64,000 bases of DNA from DASWNP01 sp036399175 (GCA_036399175.1 DASWNP010000049.1:1-64000); one strand, 5' to 3'; shown: positions 34,596 to 43,854, counted from the stretch's first letter. The notes: generated by a model not told the origin, from the letters alone. A program made the numbers and translations.

Positions 34596-36734
34596 ATGTT
34601 CAGCTTTTCCGTGCGTTCGATGCTTCGCGCCTGTGCGCTCTCGCTCACCGCCTTTGCGCTCCTGACGGCGCAGACCGGCTTCGCTTCCGGTGGAGACCCC
34701 GCTCCACGCATGAGCGGGAACATCTACGAGCCTGTGCAGACGCCGCCGACTTCACAGCCGCCGCAGACGCCCGCGCAGCGCGACGCCACGCGTCCGCCCA
34801 ACACCGGACAGCCGCAGACCGTGCCGCAGACGGCTCGACCCAACCCGTCCGACCCGACCGCGCCGCCCGTCTCAGGCCGTCCCGCGCCGCAGTCGCCGCC
34901 CGGCACTGAGAACGTCCCACGCACGACCGCGCCGCAGACCGTCGCGCCCGAACTGCCTGCGACGACCACCACGACGACCGGGCAGACCGAAGAGAACGCC
35001 ACCGAGACGACGACCGTTGAGGAGCCGCTCTTTCCGTCGGCGCAGCCGCGCCCCGTCCCGCCTCTGCCTTCGCTGGCTCGCGTCGGCGTGACGACGGGCG
35101 AGACGCGCCCGCTCTCTCTGAACGATGCCATCCGTCGCGCCTTAGAGAACAACAACGACATCGAGTTCGCCAGAAACGACGTGCGGCTCGCCGAATCCGT
35201 CCTGCGCTCTCTGGAGGGACAGTACGACGCCGTTTTCCAGTTCACGCCGCAGTACAACAAGGCCATCGTGCCGCAGCCGACCACGCTCGGCGGCGCAAAC
35301 GAGACGGGCACGGTCTCGCGCTCAGAGTTCTCCTTCGACAATGCAATCGTCCGGCGAGTGAACACGGGCGGCGGCAACTACCAGTTCTTCTTCAACAACA
35401 GCCGCGTCACTTCAAGCTCCAGCAACGAGCTTTTCCGTCCCTCCTACGGTTCGAGCCTCGGGCTCAGCTACACGCAGCCGCTCTGGCGCGACCGCTCGAT
35501 TGACAACGCGCGTAGAGGCATACGCATTCAGCGCAAGCGGCTCGAACAGTCGGACGCCGATTTTCGTCGCCGCACGGTTGAAGTCATCGCGCAGGTGCAG
35601 CGCGCCTACTGGGATTTGGTCTTCGCCCTGCGCGACGAGCAGAACCAGATTGCCAACGTCAATCTCGCGCGCGAGAATTTCCGGCGCACCGAAGCGAGCG
35701 TCGCCGCCGGAGCGACCGCGCCCTTAGAGCGAGCAGAGATTCAGACCGAGCTTTCCAACCGCGAGTCGGCGCTGCTTCTGGCCTCGCAGAACGTGACTGT
35801 GGCCGAGAACTTCCTGAAGAGTCTCATCCTGCGCGACCCGCTCGCGCCCGAGTGGTCTGTCGCTATCACGCCGACCGACCAGCCCGCGTTCGATACCAAG
35901 CCCGTCAATCTCACGGACGCGCTGACCGAAGCCCGCGCCAATCGTCCAGAGCTTCGCCGCCTGCGTCTCGAACAGGACGTGAACAACATCGACTTGCAGT
36001 TTTTCCGAAACCAGACCAAGCCGCGCATCGACCTGCGCACAACCTTCTCGACCACCGGCCTCGCGGGCACGCCTACCGTCACGCTTCCCACCGGAGGCAC
36101 GACGGCGCAGATACCGCTCATCGCCGGCGACCCGACGACCGACGCCAGCGCCTTTCTCCTTCAACAGATAAACACCCTGCGACGCCTCCAGCCCTCGCTC
36201 GGCACAGACGCCGACGTTCCGACCATCCCCCTGCAAAGCATCGGCGTCGCTTCCAACTTCATCGGCGGCTACGGGCGGAACCTCCGCAACCTCTTCAGCC
36301 TCGACACGCGCAACATCGTCGTCGGCGTCACCATCGAAATGCCGCTCAGGAATCGCACGGCCAAAGCCAACCTCGCCACCGCGCTCATCCAGCGCGACCA
36401 GCTCGCCGCCACCACTCGCGGGCAAGATCAGGTGGTCGAAGTCGAAGTCCGCAACGCCGTGCAGGCCGTCGAGACCGCGCGTCGCCGCGTGCTCGCCGCA
36501 CGAACGGCGCGCGAAAACGCCGAGCTTCAGCTCGCGGGCGAGCGCCGTCTCTATCAGGTTGGACGCACGACCACGTTCCTTCTCTTCCAGCGCGAGAACC
36601 AGCTCGTCAACGCACGCAATCTTGAGCTGCGCGCCGAGACCGACTACAACAAGGCGCTCGCCGAATTCCAGCGCGCCACCTCCACGACGCTTCGCGCCAA
36701 CAACATCATCATCGAAACGCCCGTCGCTCCTTAA
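34596..36734 (+). CDS. TolC-family outer-membrane efflux protein
   Basis: 712 residues. Signal peptide (about 1-30), then a ~140-residue Pro/Thr/Gln-rich periplasmic linker before the TolC domain. The duplicated coiled-coil pattern is clear: LSLNDAIRRALENNNDIEFARNDV-type helix (~175) and the second repeat NLTDALTEARANRPELRRLRLE (~440), with VEVEVRNAVQAVETARRRVLAARTA near the end. Forms trimeric outer-membrane channels for export. No inner-membrane pump genes are adjacent, so the partner is unknown. ATG follows AGGAG by 12 nt. The long Pro-rich N-terminal linker is atypical. Confidence 0.88.
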   Translation: MFSFSVRSMLRACALSLTAFALLTAQTGFASGGDPAPRMSGNIYEPVQTPPTSQPPQTPAQRDATRPPNTGQPQTVPQTARPNPSDPTAPPVSGRPAPQSPPGTENVPRTTAPQTVAPELPATTTTTTGQTEENATETTTVEEPLFPSAQPRPVPPLPSLARVGVTTGETRPLSLNDAIRRALENNNDIEFARNDVRLAESVLRSLEGQYDAVFQFTPQYNKAIVPQPTTLGGANETGTVSRSEFSFDNAIVRRVNTGGGNYQFFFNNSRVTSSSSNELFRPSYGSSLGLSYTQPLWRDRSIDNARRGIRIQRKRLEQSDADFRRRTVEVIAQVQRAYWDLVFALRDEQNQIANVNLARENFRRTEASVAAGATAPLERAEIQTELSNRESALLLASQNVTVAENFLKSLILRDPLAPEWSVAITPTDQPAFDTKPVNLTDALTEARANRPELRRLRLEQDVNNIDLQFFRNQTKPRIDLRTTFSTTGLAGTPTVTLPTGGTTAQIPLIAGDPTTDASAFLLQQINTLRRLQPSLGTDADVPTIPLQSIGVASNFIGGYGRNLRNLFSLDTRNIVVGVTIEMPLRNRTAKANLATALIQRDQLAATTRGQDQVVEVEVRNAVQAVETARRRVLAARTARENAELQLAGERRLYQVGRTTTFLLFQRENQLVNARNLELRAETDYNKALAEFQRATSTTLRANNIIIETPVAP

Positions 36735-36739
36735 AGACT

Positions 36740-36824
36740 GAAAGCAATCAGCAATCAGCCGCTCAGCACTCAGCAAAACCAAAAGCAGATTCCGGCTGAC
36801 CGCTGATTGCTGATTGCTGCCTGC
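36740..36824. repeat. Word-palindrome element E9 (CAGCAATCAGC family)
   Basis: Left arm 36740-36774 (GCAATCAGCAATCAGCCGC words), centre AAAACCAAAAGCAGATTCC (36775-36793), right arm GGCTGACCGCTGATTGCTG words to 36824. Its reverse complement aligns with E2/E3, including CAGCCGGAAT and the GGTTTTGGTTT-like centre. It fills the gap between the TolC-like gene and the glycosyltransferase gene. Confidence 0.88.
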
Positions 36825-36833
36825 TTATCTGCT

Positions 36834-37610
36834 TTGAAGATTACCGCGACCATCATCACTTACAACGAGGCGGAGAACATCCGCGCGGCGTGCGAGTCGG
36901 CGGCGTGGGCGAATGAGGTTCTGGTGGTCGATTCGGAATCGACCGATGCGACGCGCGAGATTGCCGAAGCGTGCGGGGCGCGCGTGATTAAGCGCGCGTG
37001 GCCGGGCTTCGCCGCGCAGAAACAGTTCGCCGCCGACGCGGCCGCGCACGAATGGATTTTCAGTCTCGACGCCGACGAGCGCGTCTCGGACGCGCTTCGC
37101 GCCTCCGTCGAAGATTTGCTCTACACGCCGGAAGAGCAACTCGCCGACGGCTATCGCATCGCTCGTCGCTCCTTCTACATGGGGCGCTGGATTCGCGGCG
37201 GCGGATGGTATCCCGATTACCAGTTGCGTCTCTACAAACGCGCGCGCGGAGGCTGGCAAGGCGCTTACGTGCACGAGTCGGTCAAGATGCAGGAGGGCTC
37301 GCGCGTCGAAACTCTCGGAGGCGATTTGCTCCACTACAGCGTCCGCGACGCCTCGCATCATCACCGCATGATTGGCGAGCGCTACGCCCCGCTCGCCGCC
37401 CGGCAGATGTTCGAGCAGGGCCGACGCACCTCACCCCTCTCCATCGCGCTCGCAGCCCCCGCCGCCTTCACACGCAGCTTCATCCTCAAAGGCGGCTTCC
37501 GCGACGGCCTCGCCGGTCTCTCCATCGCCCACTTCGCCGCCCACCACGCCTTCCTCAAACACCTGCTCCTGTGGGAAATGCAGAAGAAAAGTCTGGAGTC
37601 AGGAGTCTAA
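36834..37610 (+). CDS. Glycosyltransferase family 2 (LPS core/KdtX-like)
   Basis: 258 residues. GT-A fold: TATIITYNEAENIRAA at the start, VLVVDSESTDATREIA, and the metal-binding FSLDADERVS. RSFYMGRWIRGGGWYPDYQLRLYKR and YVHESV are typical of the WaaE/KdtX-type beta-glycosyltransferases of lipopolysaccharide core synthesis. Start taken as TTG at 36834 because upstream codons are element E9; TTG at 36807 is in frame. The last residues (KSLESGV) and the stop codon are supplied by element E10. Convergent with the carboxypeptidase gene. Confidence 0.85.
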   Translation: MKITATIITYNEAENIRAACESAAWANEVLVVDSESTDATREIAEACGARVIKRAWPGFAAQKQFAADAAAHEWIFSLDADERVSDALRASVEDLLYTPEEQLADGYRIARRSFYMGRWIRGGGWYPDYQLRLYKRARGGWQGAYVHESVKMQEGSRVETLGGDLLHYSVRDASHHHRMIGERYAPLAARQMFEQGRRTSPLSIALAAPAAFTRSFILKGGFRDGLAGLSIAHFAAHHAFLKHLLLWEMQKKSLESGV

Positions 37611-37685
37611 AGTCTGGAGTCAGAAGTCAAAGACAGGAGATGTTTTTGTTTTGACTCCAGACTCCAGACTTTAGACTCCAGACTT
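37588..37685. repeat. Word-palindrome element E10 (TCTGGAGTC family)
   Basis: Left arm 37588-37631 (AAGTCTGGAGTCAGGAGTC words), centre with AGACAGGAGATGTTTTTG, right arm 37648-37685 (GACTCCAGACTCCAGACTT words). Same word family as E7. It lies between convergent genes and supplies both stop codons: TAA at 37608-37610 for the glycosyltransferase and 37684-37686 at its edge for the carboxypeptidase. Confidence 0.92.
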
Positions 37686-39189
37686 ATTTATCGCTGATTT
37701 CCAGACTCGTCGAAGGAAGGATACGGCGGGGGGTGTCTTTGGAGATTTGGGGGAGGTTAATGGGGGAGTCGCCGAGGGTGACGATTTCGGTGAGGAGCTG
37801 GTCTTCGAGTTCGCGGCTTTCGGAGATGTGGCTGCCCTGGTCGAGGATGGCGAAGACGATTGCTCCGGCGCGCTCGGTGTAGATGATACCGGCGAGGCTC
37901 GCCATGCCACCGTCAACTTCGGAGGTCAGCGTGCCGGTCTTGCCGACGAGCGCGCCTTCGAGCGGTGTTCCGGCCAGACGACTGCGGAGCGTGCCCGCGT
38001 CGTCGCTTGCGACGGGCATAATCTCTTCGAGCCGCATGCCCTGACGCCTGGCCTCCGCGTCGAGCGCGCGCACGACCGCGACCACCCCGCGCGCCGTCAT
38101 CCGATTATGCTCGCGCCCCGAAGCCGTGACGATAACCACCTGCTCGGCGGGCAGCTTCAACTCTTCGACCAGAAAACGCCTGATGCCTTCGGGGCCGCCG
38201 ACGAGCGCGCCGATGCGCTCGGCGACGAAGTTGCTCGAATGCGCGTTCATGTAAAGCAGCACTTCGCGCAGAGGGTACGACCTGAGCACGAAGACTGGCT
38301 GCGCCGCCGGAGGCTGGCCGACGAGCGGGCTCTCGCCTTCGCCCTCTTTCAACTTCTCACTCTGCGCCGCAGACTGTTCATTTCTGTCGCCCTTCTTACT
38401 GCGTGAATCCTCCGCGTCGCGTCGCTCTCCGACGTCGTTCTCGTTTCGAGCGTTTTTGTCGGCTCTCTTCTCCCCGCGATTACGTTCGTCTCTGTTCTCC
38501 CGTTCTTTCTTCTGCTGTCGATTCCGGCTGTCGCGGTTGTCGCGCTCGTTCTTCTGCCGCGCCTTGTCGAAGGCCATGACGCGCGCGAGATGCCCTGCCG
38601 AGTCTGCGGGCGACTCGCTGTAGTTGAACGAAAACTCGGGAGAGACGACGACGCCCTCGGTCGCATCCTTGATGCCGCGTGCGCGCAGCTCACGACCAAT
38701 CAACGCGGCGGACACGTCGCCGAAGGTCGGGTCGTTCCCGGCGACGTAAACCTTTCCGCGCAGCGTTCCGTCTGCATCGACCGTGCCTTCGGTGTAGACG
38801 CGCGTCTCGAAGCGGAAGCCTGCGCCGAGGCGTCGGAGGGCGAGCAGCGAGGTCGCCAGCTTGATGAGCGAGGCGGGGTTGAAGAGCTTGTCGGCGTTGT
38901 GCGAGGCGAGGGCGCGCTTGCCGTCGAGCGATTCGACGAGGACGCCGTGCTTCTCCGGCTCCTCTTCGCGCGAGGCGTACCAGACGGCCACGTCGAAGGC
39001 GGGCGTCTGGACGGGGACGGGCGGCGCTGCCTCGCTCGCAGGCGCGCTCGCGCTCGGCTGCATCAGCACGGCGACCGCGCCGCGCCCCGCGTCGGAGAGG
39101 CGCGTCAGCGAGTAAGGGACGAAGCTGAGCGTCAGAATGAGAGCTAGACCGATGACGAGTATGACGACGACTGGCTTCGGAAAATTCAA
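37684..39189 (-). CDS. dacB: D-alanyl-D-alanine carboxypeptidase, PBP4/DacB family
   Basis: 501 residues, anchored by an N-terminal helix (about 5-27). Family S13 motifs are present: SxxK at Ser107-Lys110 (NPASLIKL), SxN at 318-320 (HSSN), and KTG at 417-419 (VGKTGTL). It trims or cleaves peptidoglycan peptides in the periplasm. Residues ~207-286 are a striking insertion of Arg/Lys/Glu/Asp/Asn with almost no hydrophobics, replacing the usual compact domain II/III. Ends ISDK at element E10. ATG at 39189. Confidence 0.88.
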   Translation of the reverse strand: MNFPKPVVVILVIGLALILTLSFVPYSLTRLSDAGRGAVAVLMQPSASAPASEAAPPVPVQTPAFDVAVWYASREEEPEKHGVLVESLDGKRALASHNADKLFNPASLIKLATSLLALRRLGAGFRFETRVYTEGTVDADGTLRGKVYVAGNDPTFGDVSAALIGRELRARGIKDATEGVVVSPEFSFNYSESPADSAGHLARVMAFDKARQKNERDNRDSRNRQQKKERENRDERNRGEKRADKNARNENDVGERRDAEDSRSKKGDRNEQSAAQSEKLKEGEGESPLVGQPPAAQPVFVLRSYPLREVLLYMNAHSSNFVAERIGALVGGPEGIRRFLVEELKLPAEQVVIVTASGREHNRMTARGVVAVVRALDAEARRQGMRLEEIMPVASDDAGTLRSRLAGTPLEGALVGKTGTLTSEVDGGMASLAGIIYTERAGAIVFAILDQGSHISESRELEDQLLTEIVTLGDSPINLPQISKDTPRRILPSTSLEISDK

Positions 39190-39337
39190 AACTTCTCCTT
39201 CTCTCCCCGGCTCGTAATCTCTTTCGCAATTACGTCTTTCGCAAACGCCGACAAAGCTTTAATATGCGTGTCGGCGGCGCGAGCCGTCAAGCTCGTCTCT
39301 CTTCTCGCAAAGGAACGCTTTTCTGACACGACTGCAA

Positions 39338-40210
39338 ATGTCTCTCATCCAGGCCACGCCGACGCTCGAAGGTTTCGTGCCGTTTCCCCTCGCGCTCGTC
39401 GCGGTCGCTGCTGTGGGCGCGGTCATAGGCAGTTTCCTCAACGTCGTCATCCATCGCGTGCCGCGCGAAGAGTCCATCGCCTTTCCAAGCTCGCACTGCC
39501 CTTCGTGCGGCGCGGCGATTCGGCCTTACGACAACATCCCAATCTTCAGCTATCTGCTGCTCGGAGGACGCTGCCGCTCGTGCCGCGCGCGTATCCCCGT
39601 GCGCTATCCGGCGGTCGAAGCCCTGACCGCCGCGCTCTTCGCCCTGACCTTCCTGCACACGGGTCTCACGCTCGCGCTGCCCTTCGACCTCGTCTTCGTC
39701 GCCATCATCATCTCGCTCGTCTTCATCGACGCCGAGCACATGATTCTGCCCGATGTCATCAACTTCCCCGGTCTCGCCTTCGCGCTTGTCGCCCGCGCCG
39801 TCGTCCCGAACCTCTACGGCGTCGGCTCGTTGGCTGAAGGCGCGCTACAGGGTTGGCCTGTCTGGGCTATCTCGCTGGTCGGCGCGCTGCTCGGCGCTCT
39901 CCTGGGCGGCGGCTCGCTGTGGCTGGTCGGCTGGCTCTGGGAGCACGTGCGCGGAGTTGAGGCGATGGGGCTCGGCGACGTGAAGATGATGCTCATGGTC
40001 GGCGCGTACCTGGGTTGGCCTCTGACGGCGCTGACCATCTTTCTCGGCGTGCTGACCGGCTCCATCATCGGCGTCGCCCTCATGCTCAGGCGCGGCGAGC
40101 GCGACATGCAGATGCTTCTCCCCTTCGGCATCTTCCTCGGCCTCGGCGCAATCATCAGCCTTCTCGCCGGCACGGCCATCGTCAACTGGTACGTCGGCCA
40201 ATTTCAATAG
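39338..40210 (+). CDS. pilD: Type IV prepilin peptidase (A24 family)
   Basis: 290-residue bifunctional leader peptidase/methylase. Conserved GSFLNVVIHRVPR, the two zinc knuckles CPSC (54-57) and CRSC (79-82), and the catalytic aspartates Asp131 (FIDAEHMILPD) and Asp214 (GLGDVKM) are all present, with about eight helices. Processes type IV pilin or type II secretion pseudopilins; no pilin genes are in the window. Just outside its stop codon lies nested element E11. Confidence 0.93.
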   Translation: MSLIQATPTLEGFVPFPLALVAVAAVGAVIGSFLNVVIHRVPREESIAFPSSHCPSCGAAIRPYDNIPIFSYLLLGGRCRSCRARIPVRYPAVEALTAALFALTFLHTGLTLALPFDLVFVAIIISLVFIDAEHMILPDVINFPGLAFALVARAVVPNLYGVGSLAEGALQGWPVWAISLVGALLGALLGGGSLWLVGWLWEHVRGVEAMGLGDVKMMLMVGAYLGWPLTALTIFLGVLTGSIIGVALMLRRGERDMQMLLPFGIFLGLGAIISLLAGTAIVNWYVGQFQ

Positions 40211-40356
40211 CATTGACAAGTGACAAGTTAAAAACAGGTGAATAGTAAATGGTAAATGGTAAATAGTAAGAACAGTCTTTACCATTTACCATTTACTATT
40301 CACCATTAACCTGTCTTTCGGTCTTGCTCGTCACTCGTCACTTGTCACTCGTCACT
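40211..40356. repeat. Nested word-palindromes E11 (TGACAAGTGACGAG outer, TAAATGGTAAATAG inner)
   Basis: Inner element: perfect 26-bp inverted repeat 40237-40262 / 40279-40304 with loop ATAGTAAGAACAGTCT. Outer element: TGACAAGTGACAAG words at 40211-40230 and their complement CTCGTCACTCGTCACTTGTC at 40328-40356. The outer arms enclose the inner hairpin, with AAAAACAG on the left and CCTGTCTTTC on the right. The outer arm ends 6 nt before the histidine kinase ATG. Confidence 0.92.
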
Positions 40357-40362
40357 GTTTTT

Positions 40363-41802
40363 ATGCTTCCTCGTTACGAAAATCGTGTGCAATTGGCGCT
40401 GGCGTTGCTGGTGGGGGTGCTGCTGCTCGCCAATCTGTTCACGGTGATGATGGTGGCGCTGACTCCTGCGACGCGGGGTGCGCGTGCGCCGGTGCTGCTC
40501 GTGGTATTCGTCGTGACGCTGGTGGTGAGCGTGCCTTCGGTGCTGCTGCTTCAGCGTTGGCTGCTGAGGCCGTATCGACAACTTTTGAACGAGGCGGAGC
40601 GTGCGCCGGTGGCTAATCGTGCGCGGGCTGATGCGCGCGACGAGACGGAGTTCGTGCTGGAGACTTTTCAGGAGGTGGTCGCGCAGCTTCGCGCGCAGCA
40701 GCGCGAGCTGGAAAAGCTGAGCGCGCAGGCGAGCGAGCGCGCGGCGAGCGCCGAGCGGTTCAACGCGCGCATCGTGGCGAGTTTGCCGTCAGGGCTCGTC
40801 GCCTTCGATGCCGAGGGCAAAGCGACGGTGGTCAACAATCCCGCGCGCGCTCTCTTCGAGATAGAGGGCGAAGCTGAAGGGCGCGGGGTGCGCGAGCTTT
40901 TGCGGAGCGCGCCGGAGCTGGCCGGGATGGTCGAGCGTTGTCTGGAGTCGGGCGAGTTGTACAGGCGCGAGGAGGTTTCGGCTGGCGGCGCTGAGGGAGA
41001 CGGCGGTCGCACGCGGCGTCTGGGCGTGACGGTCGCGCCGATTGACCCGCAGCCGGGCAGCGCCTCGCGCGGCGCGCTCTGCATGGTGACGGACATAACG
41101 GAAGTGGCCGAGTTGCGCGAGGCGGTCGCGCTCAAGCGGAATCTGGAGAGTTTGGGCGAGATGTCGGCGGGACTCGCGCACGAGTTCAAGAACGCGCTGG
41201 CAACCCTACACGGCTACGCACAGCTCTTGCAGAATCTCCACGCGGACGAGCGCGGGCGAAGCGCTGCTGCCTCTTTACTTCAAGAGGTCAGAAGCCTCTC
41301 GTCGATGGTGACGGCCTTTCTCAACTTCGCGCGCCCGCAGCCGCTTGAGCTTGCGCCCGTCTCGCTCGCCGAGCTGGTCGAAGAATGCACGACGGAGCTG
41401 CGCGGCTTTTATGAAGAACGCGGCGTTGAGCTTCTCGTCGAAGGCGAGTTCGCGCAAGTGCGCGCCGACGAGCGGATGCTCCGGCAGGCGCTTCTCAACC
41501 TGATGCGTAACGCCGCCGAGGCGGTCGAAGGGCAACAGACGGAGCGACTGGTCGAAGTGCGCGGCGTCAGCGAAGGCACTCAGGGCGAAGAGTGGGCGCG
41601 TATCGAAATCCGCGACACGGGCGCGGGCATCCCCGAGCGCGACGCGCAACGCATCTTCATTCCTTTCTTCACCACGAAATCGAAGGGGCACGGCGTCGGG
41701 CTCGCCCTCGCGCATCGCGTCGTCGCCGACCACGGCGGCACGCTCAGCGCCGCCAACTCGCATGCGGGCGGCGCGGTCTTCACCATTCGTCTTCCCTTGT
41801 AG
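40363..41802 (+). CDS. Membrane histidine kinase with PAS domain (NtrB/AtoS-like)
   Basis: 479 residues. Two membrane helices (~10-32 and ~43-64), a short linker/coiled coil (~75-130), a PAS domain (~133-250), then the kinase core: phospho-acceptor His273 in GLAHEFKNALATLHGYAQLL, N-box LLNLMRNAAEAV, G1 DTGAGIPE, F-box IFIPFFTTK and G2 GHGVGLALAHRVV. The EFKN H-box and PAS match NtrB/ZraS-type sensors that partner sigma54-dependent regulators. No response regulator is adjacent, so it is an orphan here. ATG at 40363 directly follows element E11, whose arm may form its leader. Confidence 0.9.
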   Translation: MLPRYENRVQLALALLVGVLLLANLFTVMMVALTPATRGARAPVLLVVFVVTLVVSVPSVLLLQRWLLRPYRQLLNEAERAPVANRARADARDETEFVLETFQEVVAQLRAQQRELEKLSAQASERAASAERFNARIVASLPSGLVAFDAEGKATVVNNPARALFEIEGEAEGRGVRELLRSAPELAGMVERCLESGELYRREEVSAGGAEGDGGRTRRLGVTVAPIDPQPGSASRGALCMVTDITEVAELREAVALKRNLESLGEMSAGLAHEFKNALATLHGYAQLLQNLHADERGRSAAASLLQEVRSLSSMVTAFLNFARPQPLELAPVSLAELVEECTTELRGFYEERGVELLVEGEFAQVRADERMLRQALLNLMRNAAEAVEGQQTERLVEVRGVSEGTQGEEWARIEIRDTGAGIPERDAQRIFIPFFTTKSKGHGVGLALAHRVVADHGGTLSAANSHAGGAVFTIRLPL

Positions 41803-41837
41803 ACTTATTCGTGCTGCCCCTCAGCAGGAGCAGAGAG

Positions 41838-42584
41838 ATGCCCGCCCGAAGTATCGACGAAGTTATCGCGCACCTCGACGAGACAATCGCGCGCTCGCGC
41901 CGCGAGCAGAGTCGGCTCGGCTACTTCGCCGTGCTCTATCGCAACGTCACGGTCAAAGTTAAAGAAGGCATCCAGTCCGGCAGCTTCGAGGACGGAGCGC
42001 GCATGGAGCGCTTGGACGTGAATTTCGCCAACCGCTATCTCGATGCGCTGGAGAGCCACCGTCGCGGCGAACCGGCGAGCCTGTGCTGGCAGGTATCCTT
42101 TCGCGCCGCCGAGCGATGGCCGCCCATCGTTCTCCAGCATCTCCTGCTCGGCATCAACGCTCACATCAACCTCGACCTCGGAGTGGCCGCCGCCGAGACT
42201 TCGCCCGGCGACGGGCTTTCAGGTCTTCAGAAAGATTTCGACAGCATCAACCAAATCCTCTGCGCGATGCTCGACGACGTGCAGAATCGCCTCGCCCTCG
42301 TCTCGCCCTGGATGACGCTGCTCGACCGCGTCGGCTGCCGAACGGACGAAGCCATCATGAATTTCAGCATCAACCGCGCGCGCCTCGCCGCATGGCCCGT
42401 CGCCCTGCGTCTCGCCACGCTCGCGGGCGAAGAGAGGGAGGCCGAGATTCGCAGGCTCGACCGGCGCGTCGCCCTGTTCGCTCAAGTGATTCAATACCCG
42501 CCCGTCTCCATCCGTCTCGCAAACTTCCTCGTCCGCATCACCGAGAGCCGCGACGTGTCGAAAATCATCGACGTGCTCACGTAA
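41838..42584 (+). CDS. DUF5995 family protein
   Basis: 248 residues. The family core is the helical stretch QHLLLGINAHINLDLGVAAA (~residues 98-117) with preceding WPPIVL, followed by DFDSINQILCAML and LLDRVGCRTDEAIM. Fold resembles metal-dependent hydrolase or HD-like helical bundles, but no activity is known to me. ATG at 41838 has AGGAG seven bases upstream. Lies 35 bp after the histidine kinase on the same strand and ends tail-to-tail 13 bp from the FAD oxidoreductase. Confidence 0.8.
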   Translation: MPARSIDEVIAHLDETIARSRREQSRLGYFAVLYRNVTVKVKEGIQSGSFEDGARMERLDVNFANRYLDALESHRRGEPASLCWQVSFRAAERWPPIVLQHLLLGINAHINLDLGVAAAETSPGDGLSGLQKDFDSINQILCAMLDDVQNRLALVSPWMTLLDRVGCRTDEAIMNFSINRARLAAWPVALRLATLAGEEREAEIRRLDRRVALFAQVIQYPPVSIRLANFLVRITESRDVSKIIDVLT

Positions 42585-42597
42585 GCAAACGAACAGG

Positions 42598-43854
42598 CTA
42601 TTTTTTGACCCTGACGCGTTTGACGCCGAAGGCGATGATGCGCGCCGGAAGGTTGCGCAGGACTGGGATGCTCAGCATGAGCCGGAGGATGAAGGGCGGC
42701 TTGAACTGCTGGTTGGGATTGAGGGCGGCGGCGATGATGCGTTGCTGGATGAGAGCCTGAATCGACTGGATGACGCGCGTCGGCCATTCGCGCTCGCGCT
42801 GCACGGCGCGCAGATGTTCGAGACCGAGGTCGCCTCTGGAGAGCGGCTCTGAGAGGATGTTTGAGGCGACGACCGCGTCCTGAATCGCGTAGTTGATGCC
42901 GACGCCGCCGACCGGCGACATGACGTGCGCCGCGTCGCCGATGAGCAGCAATCCTTCTCTGTACCATTGCCGGAGACGGCTCGATTCGACCGAGAGCATC
43001 GAGACCTGCTTCCAGTCCTTGAGATGCGAAGTGCGGTCGGCGAACTCGGGCAGGACTTCGGCGATTGACTTGCGCAGCGCGTCGATTCCCGCCGCGCGTA
43101 TCTCGCCGTAACTGCCCTTGAGAATGACGTAGGCCGTCTGCCACTGTTCGAGGCGGTCGAGCATGACGACGGCGTGGCCGCGACTGATGCGCGCGAGCGC
43201 GCCTTCGGGGTCTTCAGGTTTTCGCGGCAGGCGAAACCAGAGCACGTCCATCGGCGGCGAGGTCTTGACGGGCTCCATGCCGGTCAGATGCCTGACGCGG
43301 GAACTGCGACCGTCCGCGCCGACCGTCAGAAGCGCGCGGACTTCGTGCCAGCCGTCCTCCCCTCGATAGCGCACGCCGCGCACCCGCCCGCCCTCTTCAA
43401 TCAACTCCTCGACGCGCGCGCCCATCGTCAACTGAAAACTCGGGTAACGTTTCGCCTCGGCGGCGACGAAGGCGAGAAACTGCGCCTGCGGCAGCATGGT
43501 GATGTAGGGGAAGCGCGTCTTCAGACGTTTGAAATCGGCGAGAGTGACGAGGCCGTCGGGCGTCGAGAAAGAGACAGTGGGAATTTTCGAGTGGCGAAGC
43601 TCAAGCAGACGATCGGCGAGGCCGACGGCGTCGAGCAGCTCCATGACCGAGGGGTGAATCGTGTCGCCGCGAAAGTCGCGCTCGAAATCCTCGTGCGCTT
43701 CGAGCAGGACGACGGGCACGTTCTTTCGCGCCAGCAGCAGCGCAAGGATAACACCGGCAGGCCCGCCGCCGACGATGCAGCAGCTCGTCTCGCGTACCTC
43801 ACGCACCTCGCGCTCGTCTGCCGCCTTGACGGAATGGGAGAGAGTCTCGGTCAT
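42598..43854 (-). CDS. FAD-dependent monooxygenase/oxidoreductase (UbiH/PHBH-like)
   Basis: 418 residues. N-terminal dinucleotide motif CCIVGGGPAGVILALLLARK with Glu at VVLLEAHEDF, the central TVGADGRSSRVRHLTG, and the C-terminal GLLLIGDAAHVMSPVGGVGIN (cut here in words: GDAAH plus P) mark a PHBH/UbiH-type flavoprotein hydroxylase. The last ~50 residues look amphipathic and basic. Likely hydroxylates an aromatic or acts in quinone metabolism, given the UbiD gene just upstream on the same strand, separated by element E12. ATG at 43854. Confidence 0.88.
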   Translation of the reverse strand: MTETLSHSVKAADEREVREVRETSCCIVGGGPAGVILALLLARKNVPVVLLEAHEDFERDFRGDTIHPSVMELLDAVGLADRLLELRHSKIPTVSFSTPDGLVTLADFKRLKTRFPYITMLPQAQFLAFVAAEAKRYPSFQLTMGARVEELIEEGGRVRGVRYRGEDGWHEVRALLTVGADGRSSRVRHLTGMEPVKTSPPMDVLWFRLPRKPEDPEGALARISRGHAVVMLDRLEQWQTAYVILKGSYGEIRAAGIDALRKSIAEVLPEFADRTSHLKDWKQVSMLSVESSRLRQWYREGLLLIGDAAHVMSPVGGVGINYAIQDAVVASNILSEPLSRGDLGLEHLRAVQREREWPTRVIQSIQALIQQRIIAAALNPNQQFKPPFILRLMLSIPVLRNLPARIIAFGVKRVRVKK

